Positions 1-5,849 of a stretch of 9,666 nt of DNA are shown in pieces. The stretch covers positions 1 to 9,666 of the forward strand of contig DASRTE010000158.1 in NCBI GenBank assembly GCA_035656095.1, in the 5' to 3' direction. The DNA is from DASRTE01 sp035656095 (GTDB taxonomy: Bacteria > Actinomycetota > Actinomycetes > Jiangellales > Jiangellaceae). The translations under genes and the position numbers were made by a program. The notes under the pieces are model-generated. The model was not told the origin of the DNA, did not search any database, and saw only the letters and a list, made by a program, of their open reading frames with translations. The first letter of the stretch is position 1, and every line of letters begins with the position of its first letter.

Positions 1-1129
1 CCCGACGAAACCGAGTCGAACCGGCTCGGCGCTGTCTACGAGTACACAGCGAAGGTGTGGCAGGCGAAGATCCTCGACACCGACGAGCACCTGGCCCGGT
101 CCGGCCGGGTCATGGAGGTACTGAGCGAGCACCAGTGCCAGGGCTGGCTCGAGGGCTACCTGCTCAGCGGCCGGCACGGCCTGTTCAGCTGCTACGAGGC
201 GTTCATCCACATCATCGACTCGATGTTCAACCAGCACGCGAAGTGGATCGACGCGACACGGCACATCCCGTGGCGCCGACCGGTTGCCTCGCTCAACTAC
301 CTGCTCACCTCGCATGTCTGGCGGCAGGACCACAACGGCTTCTCCCACCAGGACCCGGGTTTTCATCGACCACGTGGTCAACAAGAAGGCCGACGTGATC
401 CGGGTCTACCTGCCACCGGACGCCAACACCCTGCTGTCCACGGCAGACCACTGCCTGCGGTCGCGCAACTTCGTCAACGTCATCGTCGTCGGCAAGCAAC
501 TGGAGCACCAGTGGCTGTCGATGGACGAGGCCGTGGCCCACTGCAACCGCGGCATCGGCATCTGGACCTGGGCCGGAACGGAACATGACCGCGATCCCGA
601 TGTCGTGCTGGCCTGCGCCGGAGACGTCCCGACGCTCGAGACGCTCGCGGCCGCCGACCTGCTCCGCCGGAATCTTCCGGACCTGAAGGTGCGCGTGATC
701 AACGTCGTCGACCTCATGCGCCTGCAGGACGAGAGAGAGCACCCGCACGGTCTGTCCGATCGCGACTTCGACACGTTGTTCACCGTGGACAAGCCCGTGG
801 TGTTCGCCTACCACGGCTACCCGTGGCTCATCCACCGGCTCACCTACCGGCGGACCAACCACGACAACATCCACGTCCGCGGGTACAAGGAGATGGGCAC
901 CACGACAACGCCGTTCGACATGGTGATGCTCAACGACCTCGACCGGTACCACCTGGTGATGGACGTCATCGACCGGGTGCCCTCACTGGGATCGAACGCC
1001 GCCGCTCTCCGACAGCAGATGGGCGACACGCGCCTGCGCGCGCGGCAGTACACGCGGGAGTTCGGCGAGGATGCGCCGGAGATCAGGGACTGGGCCTGGC
1101 CGGACGACCAGCGCGGCCGGGACGCATAA
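1..1129 (+). pseudogene. xfp: Phosphoketolase (xfp), C-terminal part, with +1 frameshift; 5' end outside window
   Basis: Phosphoketolase is a cytosolic thiamine-diphosphate enzyme that cleaves xylulose 5-phosphate (and often fructose 6-phosphate) with phosphate to acetyl phosphate plus glyceraldehyde 3-phosphate or erythrose 4-phosphate. The reading frame is open from base 1 and begins PDETESNRL, a family hallmark. It continues through QGWLEGYLLSGRHGLFSCYE and HNGFSHQDPGF. At bases 360-363 there are four T's where the family pattern needs three (GGT TTC ATC). The frame therefore shifts, and the match resumes in frame 2 as IDHVVNKKADVIRVYLPPDA, then LRSRNFVNVIVVGKQ, to a TAA at 1127-1129. The two pieces together give about 375 residues, roughly the C-terminal half of a protein of about 800. 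The C-terminus looks complete. All hallmark motifs on both sides of the shift are intact, so this is either a very recent mutation or a one-base sequence error. Family identity is nearly certain; functional status is not. Confidence 0.9.
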
Positions 1130-1145
1130 AGGCGCAGATCGCGAG

Positions 1146-1170
1146 GTTTGCGGGGCCCGTGGAACGGTTA
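1146..1170 (+). promoter_or_regulatory. Possible stress-sigma (SigB/SigF-type) promoter for the GlsB-like gene
   Basis: GTTT at 1146-1149 and GGTTA at 1166-1170 are separated by 16 bases. This resembles the actinobacterial general-stress sigma pattern GTTT-N14..17-GGGTA with one mismatch in the -10 box. It lies 36 bases before the ATG of a gene whose family is commonly stress-induced, which makes the match more believable. Short degenerate motifs are frequent, so this remains a candidate. Confidence 0.35.
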
Positions 1171-1206
1171 CATGATCCCTGCAATCACCCGTGATAAGGA
1201 GCAGAC

Positions 1207-1476
1207 ATGACTGCGGCAGGCATCATCAGCGCGATCGTGATCGGTGCGATCATCGGCGCACTCGCCCGGTTCGTCCTTCCCGGCCGCCAGGCGATCGGCA
1301 TCCTCCTCACCATCGTCATCGGCATCCTCGGTGCCCTGATCGGCACGTGGCTCGCCCAGCAGGTCGGAGTCGCGACCACCGACGGCATCGACTGGATCGA
1401 GATCCTGTTCCAGATCGGCGTCGCGGCCGTGGGAGTCGCCCTGGTCAGTGGCGTCAGCAGTCGCAGGACCGTCTGA
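1207..1476 (+). CDS. GlsB/YeaQ/YmgE family stress-response membrane protein
   Basis: Small integral membrane protein of 89 residues, the usual size for the transglycosylase-associated (PF04226-type) family. Members are often induced by general stress; their molecular role is unclear. Three hydrophobic segments are visible at about residues 3-23, 29-50 and 66-83. They are rich in Gly/Ala with repeated small-xxx-small spacing (GAIIGALARFVLPGRQ, then GILGALIGTWLA). This pattern, with the short loop containing PGRQ after the first helix, is typical of the family. The ATG at 1207 follows AAGGAG at 1196-1201 with five bases between, a strong ribosome binding site. The end overlaps the next gene by 29 bases, suggesting co-transcription. 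A stress-sigma-like promoter lies just upstream. Confidence 0.88.
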   Translation: MTAAGIISAIVIGAIIGALARFVLPGRQAIGILLTIVIGILGALIGTWLAQQVGVATTDGIDWIEILFQIGVAAVGVALVSGVSSRRTV

Positions 1477-2521
1477 CGACGACGTCCGGCGGGCGCGCTG
1501 GCAGGCTCAGCTGCTGGCGCGCCCGGACGCGTCCGCGACCGTTGTGGACGTGGTCCGTCACCTGATCGGCCTCCAGGCGCAGATCCCGTCCGCCGCCGCA
1601 CTGGCCGTCCGCGCCCGGACCGTCGGACTCACCGCGTCCGACATCGACCGGGCGATGGTCCCGACCGGCCCGCTGGTCCGCACGTGGCTGATGCGCGGGA
1701 CCTTGCACGTCGTCCACGTGGACGACCTCGACTGGCTGTTCCCGCTGCTGGGTCCCGCGATGGTCCGGAAGGGATCGCGCCGCTACGACCAGCTCGGCCT
1801 GGACGCGGAGACTCTCAGCCGGTCGGTCGACGTGCTCGGCCGCCTCCTCGGCGCAGGGCCGGTGACGCGTCCGGACGTGTTCGCCGGCCTGGCCCGGCAC
1901 GGCATCGACCCGGCCGGGCAGCGTGGGATCCACGTCGTCGCGCATGCGGCCATGCGGGGGCTGCTGTGCTTCGGCCCGGACCGTGGCCGTGACCAGACGT
2001 GGATGCTGCGGCCTTCCGGCACCGGGCCGGATATCGACCGTGACCAGGCCCTGGCCGAGCTCGCTCGGCGCTACCGCGTCGGATACGGCCGAAGCGATCC
2101 GCCCGGACTCGCATCGTGGTCGGGCCTGACCGTGGCCGATGCGAAAACGGCGTGGTGGTCGTCGGACCGGGCCGATGCCGACGGGGCGGCCTCCGCACAG
2201 CGGCACGGCCGGCCGGTCGTCCGGCTCCTTCCGCATTTCGACCCGTACCTCCTCGGCTACGCGAACCGGGACGCCGCCGTCCCGGCCGAGCACGGAACGA
2301 AGGTCTGGACAGGTGGCGGCTACGTGTTGCCAACGGTCGTCGCCGACGGCCGAGTCGTCGGCATCTGGTCCGGCGCACGTCGTGGTCACGGCCTGGAGGT
2401 GACCGTCGCTCCGTTCGCGGCACCCTGGGACGACGCCGTCCGCGCCGGCATCGAGTCCGAGCTCGAGGACATCGGGCGGTTCGCCGCCCTCGACATTCGC
2501 ATCGCCGGTGAACGCCCCTAG
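1448..2521 (+). CDS. Winged-helix DNA-binding protein, AlkZ/YcaQ-like (HTH_42) family
   Basis: A 357-residue protein of the HTH_42 family, which includes DNA glycosylases that unhook bulky alkylation damage and interstrand crosslinks (AlkZ of Streptomyces sahachiroi, YcaQ of E. coli). Visible landmarks are GLQAQIPSA at residues 41-49, RTWLMRGTLHVVHVDDLDWL (about 78-97), and VVRLLPHFDPYLLGYANR near residues 258-275. The glutamines Q43 and Q45 form a Q-x-Q motif at the place where AlkZ-type enzymes carry their catalytic Q-hydrophobic-Q pair. In YcaQ the second position is Asp. Most genomic members of this family are untested, so a repair function is inferred. The start is the GTG at 1448, preceded by GGGAG at 1431-1435 and lying inside the end of the GlsB-like gene; no better in-frame start follows before the conserved region. 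It ends nine bases from the stop of the convergent iclR-type gene. Confidence 0.85.
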   Translation: MASAVAGPSDDDVRRARWQAQLLARPDASATVVDVVRHLIGLQAQIPSAAALAVRARTVGLTASDIDRAMVPTGPLVRTWLMRGTLHVVHVDDLDWLFPLLGPAMVRKGSRRYDQLGLDAETLSRSVDVLGRLLGAGPVTRPDVFAGLARHGIDPAGQRGIHVVAHAAMRGLLCFGPDRGRDQTWMLRPSGTGPDIDRDQALAELARRYRVGYGRSDPPGLASWSGLTVADAKTAWWSSDRADADGAASAQRHGRPVVRLLPHFDPYLLGYANRDAAVPAEHGTKVWTGGGYVLPTVVADGRVVGIWSGARRGHGLEVTVAPFAAPWDDAVRAGIESELEDIGRFAALDIRIAGERP

Positions 2522-2530
2522 CCTGTCTGC

Positions 2531-3292
2531 TCAGTCGACGGGACTGGCGGGCCACCGGCTTGCACCCAACTCGCGGGAAATCGTCCGGGCCGTCGACCGC
2601 ACCGCGTCGACGACGCCGTCGTCCACCGGCCATTCGTTCGACGGAACCACCACGCCGACGGCTCCGACCGCCAGCCCGGTCGCGTCGAACACCGCCGCCG
2701 CCGCACCGCATTCACCCAGGACGGCCTCGTCGCTCTCGAGTGCGATTCCGCTCGTGCCCACCTGGTCGAGTTGCGCGGCCAGCAAAGCGGGATCGGTGAC
2801 GGTCTCACCGGTCATGCTGCGAAGGGCCGGTCCGTCCAACAGGCTCTTCGCGTCGTCCGGAAGGAACGCCAGCAGTGCCTTGCCCAATGCGCTGGCATGG
2901 GCCGGGATCACGATGCCGACCTCGGGCATCTGCCGACTGCCGTCCGGCCGTGGCTCGTGGTGGATGATGACGACGTCGTCGCCCAGCAGAACCCCGGTGC
3001 GGACCGCGAATCCACTCCGCCGAGCCAGTTCCTCGGACCAGGTCACGGCCCGCGATCGCAGCTCCAACGTGTCGAGGTAGACGTTGCCCAGACGCAGGAC
3101 GGCCGGACCGAGCTGATAGCGGCCCGATCCCCGCTCCTGCGTCACCATGCCGTGGTCGACGAGCGTCCGGATGATGCCGTGGACGGTCGACGGCGGTAGC
3201 TCGAGCCGACCGGAGAGCTCGGACAGGCTCATCCGCCGAGCACCCTGCAGTGCAGCCAGCATCCGGATCGCCCGGTCGACCGACTGGATCAC
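2531..3292 (-). CDS. IclR family transcriptional regulator, probable regulator of the dha operon
   Basis: DNA-binding regulator with the IclR layout: an N-terminal winged helix-turn-helix (SLSELSGRLELPPSTVHGII, then a recognition wing ending in GRYQLGPAVLRLG) followed by an effector-binding domain. The latter contains the family motif PAHASALGKALLAFLP and the ending VFDATGLAVGAVGVVVPSNE. I prefer the GTG at 3292 (253 residues, beginning at VIQSVDRAIRML) because GAGG at 3299-3302 sits six bases upstream of it. A TTG at 3319 would add nine residues (MRRHVSRSA), but its AAGGGG directly abuts the start. The gene is divergent from the MIP-dhaKLM operon, so control of that operon and of itself is likely, by analogy with GylR, the IclR-family glycerol regulator of Streptomyces. 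The effector (DHA, DHA phosphate or glycerol 3-phosphate) cannot be read from the sequence. Confidence 0.92.
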   Translation of the reverse strand: MIQSVDRAIRMLAALQGARRMSLSELSGRLELPPSTVHGIIRTLVDHGMVTQERGSGRYQLGPAVLRLGNVYLDTLELRSRAVTWSEELARRSGFAVRTGVLLGDDVVIIHHEPRPDGSRQMPEVGIVIPAHASALGKALLAFLPDDAKSLLDGPALRSMTGETVTDPALLAAQLDQVGTSGIALESDEAVLGECGAAAAVFDATGLAVGAVGVVVPSNEWPVDDGVVDAVRSTARTISRELGASRWPASPVD

Positions 3293-3298
3293 CGCAGA

Positions 3299-3302
3299 CC
3301 TC
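3299..3302 (-). promoter_or_regulatory. Ribosome binding site deciding the iclR start
   Basis: GAGG on the minus strand with six bases to the GTG at 3292-3290. This spacing is much better than that for the upstream TTG at 3319-3317 and favours the shorter protein. Confidence 0.5.
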
Positions 3303-3323
3303 GAAACATGTCGCCTCAACCCC

Positions 3324-3363
3324 TTGCGCCTAGTGAAACACAGTCGTAATGTTCAGATACTAT
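3324..3363 (+). promoter_or_regulatory. Candidate promoter region of the MIP-dhaKLM operon
   Basis: In an AT-rich island there are two overlapping candidates for a housekeeping promoter. The first is TTGCGC (3324-3329), 17 bases, then TAATGT (3347-3352). The second is a -10-like TACTAT at 3358-3363 with a weaker -35 (GAAACA at 3335-3340, 17 bases away). The second would start transcription near 3370, right at the inverted repeat 3371-3389. The opposite strand of 3357-3362 reads TAGTAT, so the iclR promoter may overlap here. Which one is used cannot be decided from sequence alone. Confidence 0.4.
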
Positions 3364-3373
3364 TCGACATTAC
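3346..3373. promoter_or_regulatory. Outer inverted repeat GTAATGT-N14-ACATTAC, putative operator
   Basis: Perfect 7-base arms at 3346-3352 and 3367-3373, with arm centres 21 bases apart (about two helical turns). The dyad is centred on the candidate -10 box TACTAT (3358-3363) between the divergent iclR and MIP genes. A regulator bound here would cover the promoter. The right arm shares TAC (3371-3373) with the next inverted repeat. Confidence 0.55.
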
Positions 3374-3389
3374 CGAACGATGTTCGGTA
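3371..3389. promoter_or_regulatory. Inverted repeat TACCGAAC-GAT-GTTCGGTA, putative IclR operator
   Basis: Perfect 8-base arms around a 3-base spacer, 22 bases before the MIP start codon. It overlaps or directly follows the likely transcription start. Short-spaced imperfect palindromes of about this length in the divergent intergenic region are usual for IclR-family operators. The half-site ATGTTCGG (3380-3387) recurs as ATGTTCAG at 3350-3357, exactly 30 bases upstream and so on the same face of the helix. Confidence 0.65.
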
Positions 3390-3410
3390 TCGCGCCCTGG
3401 AGGTCCGGAC

Positions 3411-4178
3411 ATGGAAGGACTACGGACACCGCAGAAGCTCGTGGCCGAGGTGATCGGGACGGCGTTCCTGGTCTTCGTGGGTGTCGGCTCGGTGCCGGCC
3501 ACGTTGATCGTCAACGGCGACAGCCCGTTCACGATGGCCGACCTGGGCATCATCTCGTTCGCCTTCGGCACGATCGTCATCGCGACGGTGTACGCCCTCG
3601 GGCACGTGTCGGGCAACCACATCAACCCCGCCATCACCCTCGGGCTCGCCGTCACCGGGAAGTTCCCCTGGTCGCAGGTCCCCGCGTACATCGGCGCACA
3701 GCTCGTCGGTGCGGTTCTCGGTGCCGTCGCCATCATCGGCGTTCTCGGTCAGCGGGCCAGTGACGTGGGCCTCGGTGTGGCCGCCTACGGTGCGGACGTC
3801 GGCGCCGGACAGGCGTTTTTCGCTGAGTTCGTAGGCACGTTCATCCTCGTGTTCACGGTCTTCGGGGTGATCCACAAGGCAGCTGCGCCGGGCTTCGCCG
3901 GCGTCGCGATCGGATTCGTCGTCTTCGCCGCGATCATCCCCGTCGCTCCGGCCACGGGTGCGTCGATCAACCCGGCCCGCACACTCGGCCCGATGTTCGT
4001 CCAGCAACTCTGGGGCGGCGAGGTCGAGTGGAGCCAGGCGCCGGTCTACCTCGCCGCCGAGATCTGTGCTGGCATTGCTGCAGCACTGATCTACGTGGCC
4101 ATGACCCGTACGCCGGAGGTACCGGAGACCATCCCCGCTGCGGCCGCACCGGCGCCGACCACCTCGACGTCCGTCTGA
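3411..4178 (+). CDS. MIP family channel (aquaporin/glycerol-facilitator type) for DHA or glycerol uptake
   Basis: A 255-residue inner-membrane channel of the major intrinsic protein family. Both half-helix pore motifs are present: GHVSGNHINPAIT (NPA at 72-74) and GASINPARTLGP (NPA at 187-189). Hydrophobic segments fit six membrane helices at about residues 10-32, 43-64, 88-112, 134-155, 162-179 and 210-231. By hand alignment with E. coli AqpZ the selectivity filter is Phe52, Ile175, Ala184, Arg190. The helix-5 His of strict water channels is therefore replaced by Ile, while the Asp that follows NPAR in GlpF-type channels is Thr here. The tail after residue 234 is Pro/Ala/Thr-rich and probably disordered. 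The start is ATG 3411 with TGGAGGT at 3398-3404. It is first in the operon, 17 bases before dhaK, so its likely substrate is dihydroxyacetone or glycerol; pure water transport is less likely from context. Confidence 0.92.
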   Translation: MEGLRTPQKLVAEVIGTAFLVFVGVGSVPATLIVNGDSPFTMADLGIISFAFGTIVIATVYALGHVSGNHINPAITLGLAVTGKFPWSQVPAYIGAQLVGAVLGAVAIIGVLGQRASDVGLGVAAYGADVGAGQAFFAEFVGTFILVFTVFGVIHKAAAPGFAGVAIGFVVFAAIIPVAPATGASINPARTLGPMFVQQLWGGEVEWSQAPVYLAAEICAGIAAALIYVAMTRTPEVPETIPAAAAPAPTTSTSV

Positions 4179-4195
4179 TCACGCCGGAGGACACC

Positions 4196-5197
<1,002 letters not shown>

Positions 5198-5199
5198 CC

Positions 5200-5838
5200 A
5201 TGTCCGATGCCGTCACCCTCGAAGGCCTGCTGGCCTGGGTTCGTGGGTTCGCTGCGCTGATCGGGGAGAACAAGGCGCAGCTGACCCAGCTCGATGCCGC
5301 GATCGGCGACGCCGACCACGGCACGAACATGGACCGGGGGATGACGGCGGTGCTCGCGGTGCTGGACGACGGCGACCCGCCGGCCAGCGCCGCGGCGCTG
5401 TTCAAGCAGGTCGGCATGACCCTCGTGAGCACAGTGGGCGGAGCCAGCGGACCGCTGTACGGCACGTTCTTCCTCCGCTTCGCCACAGCGGCCGGCGAGG
5501 ACTCCGAGCTCGACCCGAAGGGGTTCGCCGCCGCCCTGCGGGCCGGTCTGGACGGCATTGTCGCGCGCGGCAAGGCCGAAGCCGGCGACAAGACGATGTA
5601 CGACGCCCTGGCACCTGCCGTCGCCGCCCTCGACGACGCGCTCGAGGGTGGCGAGGATCTCGACGCGGCGTTACGCGCGGCGCGCGACGCGGCCGAGGCC
5701 GGCCGGGACGCCACGATCCCCATGCTGGCGCGGAAGGGGCGGGCCTCGTATCTCGGCGAGCGCAGCGTCGGGCACCAGGACCCGGGGGCGACCAGCGTGG
5801 CGCTGCTGGTCCGCACGGCCGCGGATGCCGTGAGCTGA
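5200..5838 (+). CDS. dhaL: Dihydroxyacetone kinase, nucleotide-binding subunit DhaL
   Basis: DhaL holds a permanently bound ADP/ATP. It is rephosphorylated by DhaM and passes phosphate to DHA bound on DhaK. The 212-residue protein shows LDAAIGDADHGTNMDRG, with the magnesium-binding aspartates at about 32, 37 and 39. It also has STVGGASGPLYGTFF in the nucleotide-binding loop region, GDKTMYDALAPA, and the C-terminal KGRASYLGERSVGHQDPGATS. I chose ATG 5200 because GGGGAG (5187-5192) lies seven bases upstream. An in-frame GTG at 5185 would add five residues and overlap dhaK but has no good ribosome binding site. The presence of a dhaM gene next door shows that this is the PEP-driven rather than the ATP-driven type of DHA kinase. 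Confidence 0.95.
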   Translation: MSDAVTLEGLLAWVRGFAALIGENKAQLTQLDAAIGDADHGTNMDRGMTAVLAVLDDGDPPASAAALFKQVGMTLVSTVGGASGPLYGTFFLRFATAAGEDSELDPKGFAAALRAGLDGIVARGKAEAGDKTMYDALAPAVAALDDALEGGEDLDAALRAARDAAEAGRDATIPMLARKGRASYLGERSVGHQDPGATSVALLVRTAADAVS

Positions 5839-5849
5839 CGGACGACGCC

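Noticed and set aside
360..363. Programmed ribosomal frameshifting at the TTTT run in the phosphoketolase gene
   Set aside because: No slippery heptamer, stop codon in the shift position or downstream stem was seen, and phosphoketolases are not known to need frameshifting. A sequence error or mutation is simpler.
2522..2530. Terminator between the convergent winged-helix and iclR genes
   Set aside because: Only nine bases lie between the stop codons and no hairpin could be found across them.
3147..3410. Upstream extension of the MIP channel frame by 88 codons
   Set aside because: The extension runs through the divergent promoter and iclR. The strong TGGAGGT ribosome binding site and family alignment put the start at ATG 3411.
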